In this document: positions 35,560-49,400 of the stretch, one piece after another | Numbering within the stretch: the stretch's first letter is position 1 | Layout of the letters: every line of letters begins with the position of its first letter | Assembly: GCA_036346395.1 (NCBI GenBank) | Contig: CM070604.1 | Coordinates: forward strand, 4,449,904-4,513,903 | Source of the DNA: Hsuehochloa calcarea | Lineage: Eukaryota; Streptophyta; Magnoliopsida; Poales; Poaceae | Direction: 5' to 3' | DNA length: 64,000 bases | Notes under the pieces: generated by a model | What the model was told of the DNA's origin: nothing | The model's input: the letters and a program-made list of their open reading frames with translations, nothing else | Databases searched by the model: none | Program-made: the position numbers and the translations under genes

Positions 35560-35708
35560 GCCTCTGTTCTGTTTAGAAAGAAAGCGGGAGAAGAGGCGGC
35601 GGGAGACGGAGACGGAGACGACGACGTCTCCGTTCTGCTCTGCCTCAGTGTCTCGCTCCGTTCCTCTCCACTACCACCGCACGGCCGTCTGGCGGAAGTA
35701 GCCCACAG
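35560..35708 (+). other. 5'UTR exon of the NRAMP gene
   Basis: CCCACAG|GTATGGG at 35708 is a good donor site following a GA/GACG-rich stretch (GGAGACGGAGACGGAGACG) typical of grass 5' leaders. It pairs with the acceptor CGTTGCAG at 36693, 34 bp before the ATG, giving a 985-bp leader intron. The left edge of the exon is a guess; the donor is better supported. Confidence 0.5.
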
Positions 35709-36727
35709 GTATGGGTTGCCATTCGCATTCGTTCTCCTCTCTCCAGGTCATGCGATTCGCGCCGCCCTAGTCAGATCCGGCCGCGGATTCCCCGTCGCGC
35801 TACCAATTTGGGTGGCTTCGGTTTAGTTCTGTAATTCACGCGGTGATCACGCAAAATATGAGATTTTTTTTCCTGCCCATTACCTTACATGGATGATGGA
35901 ATTTCTCGGGCCGTAACTTCTACTGGGTGTCTTGGAAAGAGATGTATCCATGCAAAAGCTCCGCTCATCAGTTTTTTCATAGCTAGCAAATAAATCTTGG
36001 CCTTTAGGTTAGCTTTGTGGCCTGGAGCGCAGATTTCTGGGTTCTGATCTCTAGAACTTGACAGTTCCTCCTTTTCTGGCCGCTAGATTCCTCGGGGAAT
36101 TATGAGTTGACAGCTTGTTTTCCCAGTTCATGGTGGTAATTGATCTTGTACTGGTGGATGTCTCTGCAGGTTGATGACCTCATGTCACTTCTAACCCCTT
36201 TCCATTGTTTTATTTCCCTCTTGCATGTTCCCTTGCCCGTAGGATTCTGTTTCGTTGTTTAGCAAGCGCATGGGATAAAGGTTGAAGCTTGCATTTCAAT
36301 ATTATGTACTGTTATTTCTATATTCTTGATGCTCTGTTGCTAATCACGCATTGAAGTGTCTTTACCTCTACACCGTCCAATTTGCTCAGAAGAATATATC
36401 TTTCTGCGCAAAGTAGATATCTGGTGTCGTCTTTAGCTCCCGCGTCGTCCCATTTGCTAGATCAAGTTAGGCTGAAATCACTACTTTTTAACAGTGTATT
36501 TTCCTTTAGCCCACTGTTTTCTGGTTTTCTTATTCATTTATCTTATCCTCTCCTGTTAGTGGCTACGGTTCTTGCTATCCTACTGGAAGCTATCTTACGC
36601 CAGATTCTTGGTACTTAAGCGACTGAGATAGCATCATTAGAAACTAGAAAGTGCACCTATAAATAACTCCCCCTTGTTTCATTGTCGTTGCAGCTCAAAG
36701 GCTTGAGCGTTCTTGGGAGAGAGTGAG

Positions 36728-39700
36728 ATGAGTGGCCCAATGCAGTGCTCATCACAGCCACAATTTATAACTAGCATCGGGCGGAATAATCCCTCAAATG
36801 GACCCGGCACGCCTCTTATTGACAGCATAGATGTTGATCAGATTGTTATCCCGGAGGTATGGTATATGTGCGTGATGCCGTGATAGTTCTTGATTGGTAT
36901 TGAAAAGAAAAAATGTCACCATGGCATCTAATATCCAGGCTTACTTGTTAGGCTCATTCTTTTCTTTTTCAAGATAATCCTCCCATGTGCATCTGTTGCA
37001 GCGATGTGTATAATTTGTAGTTTCTAACCTGATGTGCCAAAAAAGGATTAAGAATTAAACATTAGTATCTGTTGAGAAATAGAGAAAATAATGATCAAGT
37101 GAAGGAGAAGCACTAATCTAGTCAGTTTGTTTTGCTGACTTTTGTATCTCTGGATGCCGGCTTCAGAATGAAGAAAACTAATTATTGGTTGTTTTATGCT
37201 ATTTGCAGAAAAATAGTTGGAAGAACTTATTCTCATACATAGGGCCTGGATTTCTCGTCTCTATTGCGTATATTGATCCTGGCAATTGTAAGATTAACTG
37301 GATTTGTTGTCCATTTCATTTGAAGGAGTGTTCCCTTTGCTATCTTTGTGTGCTCATGAGTCATGACCAAAAGAATTGCTTATCTTGCAGTTGAGACGGA
37401 CCTACAGGCTGGAGCACAATACAAATATGAGGTGTATCACTATTTCTCTTGTTTCTAGCAGTTTTTTTGGTACCGCCTATCCTATCTTTCCTTTAAAAGT
37501 ATTGAGCACAATACAAAGTAACTTATGCTCGCATGAATTCAGCTATCTCATGCTTATCTCTAACAAAGAACCACAACCATCTTCTTTTGTTGGCAGCTTC
37601 TTTGGATCATACTTATTGCATCCTGTGCTGCTCTTATAATTCAATCACTTGCAGCCAAGCTAGGGGTTGTCACTGGTTAGTATTATGAGCCGTGCAGCAC
37701 TTATCTTTGTTTAATCGAGCAGTGCTATTGCTTTTCATGCGAGCATTGCTGATCATTTAAGTTTTTTTCTGTTTGATAGGGAAGCATCTTGCTGAGCATT
37801 GCAGAGCTGAATATCCCAAGGTCACAAATTTCATCTTATGGATTCTTGCAGAACTGGCCGTAGTTGCATGTGACATCCCCGAAGGTATTAAAAATGTGTA
37901 AATTTGAGCTTCCGTCGCATGCTTTGCATTTAAGTGAATCACAGAGCTACTTGGATTCTACAGTTTAGCTGTTTTTGGTGAAATTGCAGATGGTGTCATA
38001 CTTTCTAAACGAAATACATTTAAAATAGCAGTTTGTGATGCAGAAATTGTGAGTTAAACTGGCAAATAATAGATATCTGCAACTTTGTGCTTTGTGTTGA
38101 TTATGTCTGGTAATATCTAATCAGCTTTGGTGGTTGCTTATTGGTTGCAGTAATTGGAACTGCTTTTGCTTTGAACATGCTCTTCAAAATCCCGGTATGG
38201 TGTGGTGTTCTGATAACTGGGTTCAGCACTCTGATTCTTCTGTTAGTACAACAATACGGGGTAAGAATATGTCATGTTTACATTTCACAATATTTTTGAC
38301 CTGTTAGTATTTTCCCATGAAGTTTCGATGCCAAAGAATTTTTTTATTTGAAATATTGAGAAGATATGTTTGATTATTTGCTGTCACTTGCGATACAACA
38401 AAAGTATTATTAGCTTTGTTAGCACAGAGTTTGAACTAGCAGATCATCAGTACATGAGCATTAGTTAACAGGCAGTGTTTGTATTTGTCTTGTTCATCAA
38501 GTTGCTTATATTGCATATTGTTTTGTTTTCTTGCAGGTCCGTAAGCTGGAATTTCTGATATCTTTTCTGGTATTCTTAATAGCAACTTGTTTTTTAGTTG
38601 AACTTGGGTATTCTAAACCAAATTCTTCGGAAGTTGTGCGGGGCCTTTTTGTTCCTGAACTTAAAGGAAATGGAGCTACGGGTCTTGCTATCTCATTACT
38701 TGGTGCTATGGTGATGCCGTAAGCTTCATATCAATCAATTTTCCCCCAAACATTCTTTAAATTTTTAAAAGACCTTTTTTCATGTTTCTATTAAAAATAC
38801 AGGCATAATCTTTTTCTCCACTCAGCATTGGTACTATCAAGAAAAGTTCCACGATCGGTTCATGGGATCAAAGTAATCTCTAATTCTCTTTATATTAACC
38901 TAATTTGCTATTGTTATTTTGATTGTATTCTTAACTTGATATCCTATCTGTGCCTGAATTTGTCTATCCTTGCTATTGTGTCCTACTAAAATTGACTCTA
39001 TGCAGTTTGGTATGTTGAGAACACATCTTGCTACTAATTATAGAAATACAAGCATGCAGTGATGCAGAAGACATAATAATATTATTTTTATTATCAAACA
39101 TCTAGTTATTTTTCACTTTCTTGCAGGAGGCCTGTAGATTCTATATGATTGAAAGTGCATTTGCCCTCACAGTAGCCTTTCTCATCAACATATCTATCAT
39201 ATCTGTTAGTGGTGCCGTCTGCGGTTCAGATAATTTGAACCCTGAAGACCAGATGAATTGCAGTGATCTGGATCTTAACAAAGCTTCATTTCTGTTAAAG
39301 GTTGGTCAGAAATTTCATGGTTTTCGTATTATTGTATTAGCTGACAATGAGGGATAGATTGTTCATTTTGTGCTAGAAACATTTTATGGTTTTGGCAGAA
39401 GTTTAGTGTAAGTCAGGTGGATGCTTTACTTCATAAAAAGAAGCTGAGCATTTTTTTTTGTTAAAGGACAATGCTGCATGTATCATGTGCCAAGTTGGAC
39501 ATTTGAGGTCCTATGCAAACCTGCCTGATTTATGCAATTTTCTTCGTTGAAAATATAAAATGTTTTCTGATAAGAATCATTCTGTCTTCGTTGGAAGGTT
39601 TTGGATTTTCCCGCAGTCACATAGATCTCATGCATGAACAGCTCTCAAATGTCCCATCTTGCAGTAACGTCCGTTTTTTTACTTGTCGTTTTGTACATCG

Positions 39701-41402
39701 ATATGGTCTCCAACACACACCTTTAGCCATTATCTTTTCTATTTATATGTCAGTGAACATTATTAAAATCATAATGATATGAAAGTATTTTTTATGACAA
39801 ATCTAGTAATTTCATTTCCACATGACAAATCCAAATACTCTTGTGTACATTAACGGTCAAAGTTTTAAAAAGTTGACTGCATGCATTCTAAAACGGCATC
39901 CAAAAAAGAACGGGAGGGAGTATATTCTTATCCCATGTTGCCTTTTTGTCTGTTGTTGTAGAATGTCCTCGGAAACTGGAGCTCAAAGTTGTTCGCAGTT
40001 GCCTTGTTGGCATCTGGACAGAGTTCTACAATTACGGGAACTTATGCGGGACAATATGTCATGCAGGTTTTGTATATCTTATATAATACTTTATTAGTCC
40101 TAACTTGCAAACTGCAAAGTTTAATTGCAGACTGTATATCTTGTTCTGATGCATAAAATATTCAAAATATATCTATAATGTTAATCACAGAGGTTATCAT
40201 GCACGTGCTTGTTAACAACATTTAGTATTTTAGTTGAGCTTTATGTAGGCAAAACATTGAAATTTAGAAAAATCTTAGGTTTTGAATGTATGCTGTCATT
40301 GCTAGTACCAGATTTTCCTGGTCAATTAAATTATGAAGAATACGGAAGGGAGAAAACTTGGGGCGCTACCATTGCTAGTGCCAGCTTAATCAACGGTCAA
40401 TTAGGCTGTGGAGAAAATGGACATGGATGCTAGTAAGCCATGGGCAAAAAAATACAGCTGAGATTATGTATTTGTTTTTCAAAATTTTAAGACTTTTTTC
40501 AACCTTTTGCCTGTAAAGGAAAAAAAGGAAATGACATATCCCAGATGTACGAAATTTTATCTAATAGGCGCTAACCTTTACTCATTTCTTAATCTAGGGG
40601 TTTCTAGATCTTCGGATGACGCCCTGGTTACGGAATCTTCTAACTAGGTCCTTGGCAATTCTACCAAGTCTGATTGTGGCAGTAATTGGTGGTTCCTCAG
40701 CAGCTGGGAAGTTGATTATCATTGCGTCGGTAATCACTTAAACTTCATTGTTTTTGCCATCACCCTGCTGATAATCTTTATAAGAAACTTCGATGCAAAT
40801 GAAAGTTAAATTTATCCGTTTCATATGTTTATTTTTTTGTATTAATTGCTCACTATGTTATATGCAGATGATACTGTCATTTGAACTCCCTTTTGCTCTA
40901 GTTCCACTCCTTAAATTCACCAGTAGCAAAACAAAGATGGGGCAGCATACGAATTCAAGATGCGTAAGTTGTTTATCACAGAATTGGAAATATCCAACGA
41001 TTTTGCAGCAATGCCAGTACAAGGCATCTAATTGGCATTTCAATGCAGATTTCTGTGCTAACATGGGCGATCGGTTCATTTATTGTCGTCATCAACATCT
41101 ACTTCCTGATAACAAGCTTTGTCAAGTTGCTCCTTCACAGTGGGTTATCCACCACCTCCCAAGTATTCTCTGGAATATTTGGGTTCCTCGGCATGCTTAT
41201 ATACATAGCTGCAATTCTTTACCTCGTTTTCCGGAAGAACAGAAAATATACTCTGCAATTGTTACAGCAGAGCGATTCCGAGCTTGGGGTAGAAGGCCAC
41301 ATCACAGGCACCCAAGGAGAAGGTTCTTTGGGCCATCTGCCCCGGGAGGATATCTCGAGCATGCAACTTCCTCAGCAGCGATCTGCATCTGATCTGGATT
41401 AG
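36728..41402 (+). CDS. NRAMP3: NRAMP divalent metal transporter, NRAMP3-like, complete
   Basis: This codes for an integral-membrane, proton-coupled transporter of manganese and other divalent metals (SLC11 family). Thirteen coding exons join with GT-AG sites and correct phase: 36728-36856, 37209-37287, 37391-37431, 37597-37675, 37780-37884, 38151-38260, 38537-38718, 38803-38872, 39127-39300, 39962-40066, 40598-40729, 40868-40963, 41049-41402. The product is 551 residues and starts [13 protein letters not shown]. The TM1 metal motif DPGN is at 66-69, the TM6 motif MPH at 241-243, and the consensus transport motif [13 protein letters not shown] starts at 342. Both metal motifs are kept, unlike in the aluminium-transporting NRAT1. 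The protein closely matches Arabidopsis NRAMP1/6 and best fits rice NRAMP3, a vascular manganese transporter; the paralogue call is from memory. At 40961 a Cys codon (RCISV) stands where I expect Ala. Intron 9 ends with GGGAGGGAGTA, a MITE remnant. Confidence 0.95.
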
Positions 41403-41640
41403 ATAGATGATAGAGAAAACAAATATGTTTCTGATGATGAAGTTGCTGCAGAACTGCAGCATTAGGTCCATCAGGTATTAACATAGATCATCTAGGGATG
41501 TTATAGTGGCCAATAATTTTCTCTCGCACAGTCGACTGTATACAGGCGGATGGATATATCTAATCTAGGCCACCAAACTAAGGGGGGCAAGAGCTTCTTA
41601 GCAGGAACAAATGATATTACATGCTGAACTTTTCATGAAT
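41403..41640 (+). other. Probable 3'UTR of the NRAMP gene
   Basis: Non-coding sequence after the stop codon, ending before transposon-derived DNA at 41831. A weak AATAAT at about 41513 could act as a poly(A) signal. The end is estimated. Confidence 0.4.
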
Positions 41641-41830
41641 GACAGTACTAGCTAAGCTGAATTTTCACTAGCCTTGCCCAACCCTGTTGATCACTGCTGA
41701 TGTCAATTGTCAAACACAAAATGGCACATGAACCACATCTCATGCATCGTTCAAAGATCTTACGCGAACACGCTTCTCGAGGTAAGTAGCGGTCTCTTGA
41801 AACTGCAAGCCTGAAACCATACGTGTATGT

Positions 41831-42167
41831 ACTTTTTTTTGGTGACAAAAGGTTCTCCCGTTTCTATTAACAGAGATCAGATTACAGAGTTCGAAAAATA
41901 AGAGAAACCGAAAAAAAACCGAGAAACAGAAAGAAAAAAAGGTTCCAACAACACCCACGTGACACCATCGAAGAGAAGTTCAGACAAAAGAAAGCCAACG
42001 ACCAAGCGAAGATTACATAATCCTAGCAAAAGGAGAAAAACGTCCGGACTATCATCCAACTGTATCCTCCCATCTGCTGGTCTTCTAATCCATGATGTCC
42101 ATCTTCCCATTGCCCCAAAAATCTCATTAGCCACTCCACAAGTAACATCCAAAAAATCCCAATTTTA
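41831..42167 (-). mobile_element. Probable 3' fragment of a LINE
   Basis: A run of eight T at 41831 would be the reverse of a poly(A) tail. The minus-strand reading VTCGVANEIFGAMGRWTSWI followed by a long non-coding tail with AATCTGATCTCTGTTAATAG looks like the 3' end of a LINE. No reverse transcriptase is left and I found no clear target duplication. Confidence 0.4.
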
Positions 42168-44930
42168 GAAAAATAGATTGAAAATAGGTAGGAGAATAAC
42201 TTTGGGCATGTTCACGTGAGGGAAAATTTTATTTGGGCATGTTTTGTGAATTTTCATTAAATGTAACAATGTGCTTACATGAAAACATAAACTTGTAAGA
42301 ATTTTTGGAAAAATCATAGAGCACATAAAATCCTGAACAATTTACATAAACAACAATTCTGGGTCAGGAACCCTCCAAAATATTTTCATAAATTTTGAAC
42401 TCTATTTGCTCGGTTAAAAAAATCTAGCAAGCACCCAGCCAGAAATTAGAAATTCAAAAACTATTTTTAAATTTCCCTCTTGACTTTGGGCCGAAACTGA
42501 GCCAGCCCAAATTCGCTCGCCAGCGCTAGCGTGTGTGCTCGCTATCTCGCTAACGTGTGGGACCAACACGTCAGAGCCATTCGTCCACCCCGCTTTGCCA
42601 CTCGCTCACCAGCGCGCTCTCTCGCCCGCATCGGTCTGTGGAATTCCTTAACCACCCACAGAATTGCGCTTCACCTGCCTCCATCACCTCTGTCGACTCC
42701 GCCCATGCTAACTGTCACATTAATGACGCCCAACGCCAGCTTTGGTAGAGATGCCGAAGGTGGGAGCACGAGTTCTTGCCATGGCTATTTTTCTCGTTGA
42801 TCTTCTCGCGTTCTACTCACTGCTACTTAAGCCCCGAGTGCGTCACCATCTCTTCAGCTCGCCCCTCATTCCCTCTTGCGCTTTCTCCAAGCCTCTAGCT
42901 CTCTGAATAGCCGAGAATGAGTGTGTCATTCTCGACGCCAGTGGGCAAGCCCCGCAACGCTTCTAGCTCGGGTGAGCCTCTTTGCCCTCGCTACTGCGCA
43001 TCACCATGAGCCTCTTGCTTCACTAATGCTTCTTCTATGCTTGATGTAGCTCCGGGAACCCCGTAGCTCAGACAAGCCGTTGTCGTCTTCACCTCCGGCG
43101 CACACCCCTTTATGGACATCGTCGTTCCCGATATTCTGTTGAGCTTGAACCTCACTTGATCGCGCCATTTCGTGTCCTATACCTCACTGATGATTTCCTC
43201 TCAGTTGATGAGGATTCAAACAGAGGGAATCCCGAATCGACCTTCTTCCTCATTTCCAGCTGCCGCAACCATTTTCTAGTTAGCTGCCACCTCGGTGAAG
43301 TCTCTGGTCGATTCCTTTTACCTTTACCATCCTTTGTGTAGATGAAAGCTAGTGTGCACCTCCTTGTAGCATTCCATCCCTACAATGCGTCGTCACCGAG
43401 AGTTTCCTTCACACCGCCGTTGCTCAACGTCGCCAAGCCACACTGATCATCCCCCGGTGTCATTGAGGACCTTGGTGAGCTTCTAGTAGTCCCCTAGAGT
43501 TTTTGCGCGCATTAGATCGAAGGATTAGTTAGTGTAGCATATAATTCATCATGGCCGATCATGGCACCGCCACAGGAAGCCTTGTCGTCGCCTCTCTAGT
43601 GATCATTGGTCCATGAGCAACTGCCAATAACATTGTAGTAACCCCTAGAGCCAGTGTGCACCACCTTTCGTCGCCGATTAGCTCCAATCGCAAAAACCAC
43701 TTTGAACCCGAGGAGCTCCGTCACTCTTCCCCGGCGTAGCAACACCTCTGGTCATCTCTCCGGCCTCCACCACCACCCGGTGGTATCATCGTCGAGAGAG
43801 GGACTGATTTTACCCTTCACCCGAGTCTCTCCGTGCCTACCTTGCCGCTGGCGAGATCACCATGGCGCTGGGCCATGCTCATGCCTAGCACCTCCTCTCC
43901 TCTTTCTCTGCCAATGGGACCCACGTGTCTAAACACGGATTAGCACTTAATGATAACAGTTAAGTGTACCCAATCAATCACAGGTGGGACCAACTGAAAA
44001 GAAAAGAAAATATAATTTTAAACTTTTTTTGTAAATGTATCACTGACATGTGGGACCACAAACTATTCTTAATTTTAAAACAAGAGAGATAGACACATGG
44101 ACCCCTATGATGTCAATTAAATAAAATATGAAATAGGTTTAATCATTAGTTAAGAAATGATGAGTCGACATGTGAGATCGCTTTTGTTTTATAAATAAAA
44201 TCAATAAAACAAGAGAACAAGTCATTAACAAGTAGACCACATATGCAAGTTAATAAAAATATGGAAAAATGAGAAAGCCGTTTTTAGTTCCAAGGGAAAT
44301 ATGCTTTCTCTGTTAGAAAATATAAATCTCAGTAGAACACTGAAAGAATACGCTTTGTTTGCTGAAAAGCCCTTCCTTCACCATGCATGCAATTAATAGC
44401 TCGTCAATTTCTCTCTCAAAAAAATTATTAACTAACAGCCCTGGCCTCAACTCACGAAATGATATAGAAGAAAGAACAACTGTGACACATTTTATTTTGT
44501 ACGTCAACCCCTCGACAAAGCTTATCTAATGTATGCATATGTATACAAGCTAGCTGTGCATATAATTATGCAAATCTATCGATCGTAAGGCTGTCCGGAA
44601 CTCCCATTTTTAAGTGCTTACTGCATGCATGCAGCTTAGTAATGGTAGTGCACACATGCATATACTTACTCCTATAATATAGGGATACATTTTTTTTTTC
44701 TTTTTGCGAATCTAAAACTAATGATTACAATGCGCGCACATGCATTCACTTGCCAGAAAAATTACAACGCAACGAGAGAAAGGAGCAAACAAATTACGTT
44801 AGGAACCGTACAAGAGAAATACTGCTTTTTTCTGTTTTGCAAAGGGTGCAATTGCTTAAGTATTATATATAGTCAGCCTTAACACCTGATCAAATCCCGA
44901 AAAAATAAACCAATTAATAAACACTTGTAC
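42168..44930. other. LTR-like non-coding DNA and intergenic sequence
   Basis: 42168-43990 has the alternation of AT-rich and CT/GC-rich non-coding blocks, with GTGTGGGACCAACACGTC, usual in long grass LTRs; no ends could be fixed. 43990-44930 is AT-rich with no feature. CTCCCTCCATTCC at 44932 begins a one-ended Stowaway-like stretch with the hairpin CGACGTTTTAGAAAAAACGTCG-type arms near 44982-45003. Confidence 0.35.
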
Positions 44931-44999
44931 TCCCTCCATTCCATTAGAAATATATTTTTATAATATAATATTTTATATTATCGACGTTTTAGAAAAAAC

Positions 45000-47900
45000 G
45001 TCGATGTTTAAAGCAACATATCAACTATGTGAGACTTGTGCACTTCTAATGGGACTTGTGCACTCAACTGTGGTCTCGACTTCTGTTTTCCGAGATCTTG
45101 GCTATTTGACTATTTCCCTTGGTCTTGCATCTACTGCGAGTGGTAAATGTTTTTTTTATGTGCTAGACTTGTTTCCATCTATATCTTCTTTTGAGAAAGG
45201 ATTAATTGATTTGTGTTGCAATGTCTTTTAGGATGTATAATGGCAACTTGATAGTGGTGGTCAAGTAGATGAGTTTGGTGAGACTATAGGTGTCAAGTTG
45301 TTTGAGATTCATTGAGTGAAAAATTGATTTCTTAGAATAATTATCAGTGATGATTTGATTTAAATAGAATGTTTGTCTTTTGAGATAACCGATTACATTG
45401 TTGCAACTAGTAAAACCTATAGTAAATAGTGGTTCAAGAACTTTAGTTCATTTTGATGGAACATTAGAATTATCGGAGGTATAAGAATCTTGATCAATTT
45501 TATTAGAGTATCGTGATTGGGTACTTTACAAGGTTGAGTAGGAGGATTGTGACGGTGTAGTTAATGAGATTAGAATTACGAAGAAGTCTAATCGTTATGA
45601 TAATTATTGGGATAGCAGGGAATGTTGAATTATTGCTAGGTATGACTTGACTTCAGTGAGTAACCCTCCAGGAGTTAGAATCTTTCTAAAGATAATTTGG
45701 TTGAGAATATGTTTTCATGTGGTTGTTAATGAATGAGTATGTTTAGATTGTGGGAATTTTAGTCATCGGATTCGAGAGTTTCGTATCAGTTACATCGGAA
45801 TACATTTATATGAGCCTTGGAGATTGAAAATTTAGCTTGGTATTTTATGCTAGAACCTTAGGGGCTAATGATGTTGTGTAGAAATAGTGGAACAAAGTGG
45901 ATCCAAATAGTGCGATGATCATTGATAGAATCTTTTTGGGTGTAGTAAATGAGTGTGTGTGTGTGTGTGCTGTGAATTTTAAGTTGATTATTCTTAAAGG
46001 ATTGAGGTATGTGATCGTAGGTGAAATCTATATTGAGGTGCGTTGGGGATTATTTATCAAAGTGATTCATTTGGTAGAGGAGTTGGCTAGAGCATGTTAT
46101 TGTGGATTAGTAGAATCTCTCTACAAGAGTGTGGTTGTTGCTTTCGGGTTGAGCAATGCTTTGAGGTTGTCGGTTAAGAGGAAGGAGCAGTGTGGCAATT
46201 TGGAATCCCATGATTTAAATAAAAGTTTATTCCTAAAATAAGGATTAAGGAAAAACAATGCTTTCTTGGGTAGTAGAATGCTCTCTTGATTCTTGCTCGA
46301 GCTGCGTGTTATGACAGGTGTTATTTGCAATTTGATTTGGCTTAATGTTGGTATGCGTGGTTCTTTCTAGTTCAAAAGAATAAAAGAAATATTTGATTTG
46401 GGCATTCTAATGCTTTCTCCTTTGGCTTTCGTGGTGTTAATTTGCAAACTGCCTAACTAGAAAATGGAATAATTTTTTGTGATGAATTTTTAATTTTAGA
46501 TTTGACCCTTTTGTTGGGGAGTTGGCATGGCGTGGCATTGTAGCATGGTACTGTAGCAGCCATCTCCATGTTGCTTTACCAAGATGAGGAGAAGGGAGAA
46601 AGGAAGGAGAGGAAGGAAGAGGAAGAAAGGGAGAAGGAAGAAAGGGGAGGAAGGAAAAGGAGAGGAAAGACATGTTCACGTAGCGAGACATCGATTTCCA
46701 GCGGTTCGATAAGAATAAACTCGATCCCCGATCGCTTGGTAGATTAATCAATTTATTTTGGTACTGCCAGTAGTAGATCGGTTTGGAACAGCGACGTTGG
46801 TCGTCGTTTTTATTAAGGTTGCGTGTGTTTTCTGGACTAGTTATCTCCCAGAGAGTTGTAGTTGTAGTTCTTAGCTTTCTATAGGCATAAAGATAACTCA
46901 ATTTGGAGTTACGGTCTAGAAGTTATGATGGTTTCTTTGCGACTGTTCAGAAGGGCTGACGAGGATTAGTAGTTACTTTGTGTAGCCAATATGATTAGTT
47001 AAATGTCGAATCAGAGAGTTCACCCAACATGAAAGTTGTAGGAAATCCTTTAATATTTCTATATTGGTGGAGAACTTAATTTTTGGTTAAGCCAATCAAA
47101 AGATACGAATTGTCTTCTACCACAGTAGTTCTGATTGACAGATTGTAGGTGCAGAAACTTCATCTTATCCTTAGATATATTAGATGACCGAAGCAGAAGA
47201 CCTTGCCAACTAGGTTATCGTAGATGATTTCCTCATGTTTATAGAGTCCAAGATCACTCCTTTCCGAGCTTAGTAGTAAAAGATATGAAGATTTTAGTAC
47301 TGCTGTCCAGTGTGACCTTTAGCTAGATTGTCGGGTAAACTGGGTAGAACCAATATTCGAATCTTGCATTTTGGGAAGACGAGTTAGGTGGTGTAAGTAG
47401 AGTCTACTTTTCACAGAGTTATTATGTTAGTGATTCTCTTGTGTAGGAGAAGGGGTTCCGGAGTTAGGGGCATCGTCCTTGCCTCCCAGTATGTCGTAGA
47501 AAAAGGCAAGTACATTTGTATGGTTGTGTTGATATTAGATTTTCCTTGTACGATGAATGTATGGTGAACAATGTTTGATGCGTACTTATTCCTATTCATA
47601 ACTGGTTACATTGTTCTGTTATTGATATGTCTTTGTTCATCGAATTCATTCATACATACAAGTATTGTTCTTGTTACACCCAAGGAGTGGGCAGTGAAGT
47701 CCCATCATTTCAACATGGGCAAGTAAGACCCACCATTCCAATGTGGGTAATTTGGATCCCGTTTTGAAATGTTCTTCAAACGGGTCTTGGATCCCTGCAT
47801 TTTGGATAATGCGGGCATAAGTGAACACCGACGGGTGTTCACTAGCTATACCGGTATAAGCAAGAGGAGATCATGCATTTCATTTATTCATATGATTTAT

Positions 47901-48389
47901 GTCATTCCATGTTCTTATTCTATATATTGTGACTGTCATGTTCTTATTCATTGTTATTCATACTATTCTGTTGTACTTGCTGAGTGGTGGACTCATTCTT
48001 GCTCCATTGTTGTTTTTTAGGTGACTGTTGATAATGTTTCATTCGGGAAGGGGTAGCACACTTGGAATCACAACCTACACTCATTTATTTGATTAATTGG
48101 ACATGAAATATGATAAACTTTTATTTTAGCATGATGACTTATATTCAGGACATGATGGTATTGAATAACCTTAGACGCTTAGTTTACGTTAATCTTGGTT
48201 TAGTCTCTTGCTATGTTCCTAGGACTAATTTATCTACGATTGTCATAGTATCATGCTTGTGTTGTTGTGACCCGTGGATGGGTTCTTTCATTGATATGCT
48301 TGCTGTAATTTTATAGTAAGTTGCTGTAAATTAGATGGTTAGAGTAGCTTAGTGCCATTCCAGGCTCAATATTGGGCTGGGGTGTTACA
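45000..48389 (+). mobile_element. LTR-retrotransposon debris
   Basis: There is no recognisable protein domain. The block ends with TGGGCTGGGGTGTTACA at 48389, a typical LTR terminus in grasses, and includes phrases I associate with gypsy LTRs (TTTGGAGTTACGGTCTAGAAG near 46900; AAGTGAACACCGACGGGTG near 47820). The left border and strand are uncertain. Confidence 0.4.
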
Positions 48390-49400
48390 ATTTCAACCAG
48401 ATTTCAAAAAATCAACTCGATTAAAGGGATTTTGAATAGGAAACTTACCAACTTTAGGAGAACGTTGGCGGTGCAGTGCGCGCGGCGCGGAGCTAGCGAC
48501 ATGGTGCTGTGGAGGAGCTCGCGACAGGTGGGCGGAGGTAGGGGAGGCAGTGCCGCAGCAACATCGCCTGATACACAGTCCGCCCATGCCGACAGTGGCG
48601 GCACAGAGTGGGGGCACCAGAGCAGCGCACAACGGTGGCGCGAAGTAGCTCACGGTAGGCGGGGTGAAGCTACACGAAGTGTGGCACGTTCGGAGGAGGT
48701 AGAACAAGCGGCGAATGAGGGGCGGAAGGGATGGGAGAGCGCGTCCTAGAGGAAGTGACACCCAGTGCTGGAGGAAGAGAGAGGAAAGGTGGCGCAAGTG
48801 AAGGAGCTCGCCCACCGGCCAGGGCGACAGCGATCACACAGTAGAGGGAGCAGGCAGTGTCGAGTGAACTAGAGGAGAGAGAAGCAGGAAGGGAGGAAAA
48901 GAAAAGGAGGATGAAGAAGAAAGAAATGAGGTTATTTTGGAACAAAGTTGACGGGTAGCTTTCGACTTTACAGTGGTATATGTTGGAGAAATCACTTTGC
49001 AATAGCAGAATAGGGTCTAGAACATTTATAATGACATATAATTTTTTTGGAGAAACTTCGATTTCTATCCATTTCAAGGGCTTGAATTCTTGAGAGACTA
49101 GTTTTGCTGATAGCGTCGTTCTTGCACTATATCAGCAGATTTCCCAGGAACATAAGGCCGAACAAAAACCAATTTGAAGTTTGAATCCTGAAAACTTTTT
49201 AAAAAAACTAGCCACGCACGAAATCAGGTTTAATTTTAACTAGGGTGTTTTCACCCATGGGTAGGTGGGGATCACCGGTAGGACCACACACCCGGTACAC
49301 CAAACAACTCCTAGACAGTGGCGTGTCAAGCCTTGCATTATGAAATTTGGACTCTTTTGGTAGTATGGCCTTACGAAAATTCCCATTTAGCCCCTTTATC
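48390..49400. other. GC-rich then AG-rich non-coding stretch
   Basis: 48460-48900 is GC-rich with short spurious frames on both strands; 48890-48940 is an A/G-rich tract. The composition resembles the promoter half of a gypsy LTR. I see no gene. Confidence 0.35.

Noticed and set aside
39400..39930. Complete Stowaway MITE in NRAMP intron 9
   Set aside because: Only the right-hand GGGAGGGAGTA end is visible; no matching left end, so only a remnant is noted.
44932..45003. Stowaway MITE starting CTCCCTCCATTCC
   Set aside because: Only one end found; no inverted partner or TA pair at a sensible distance.
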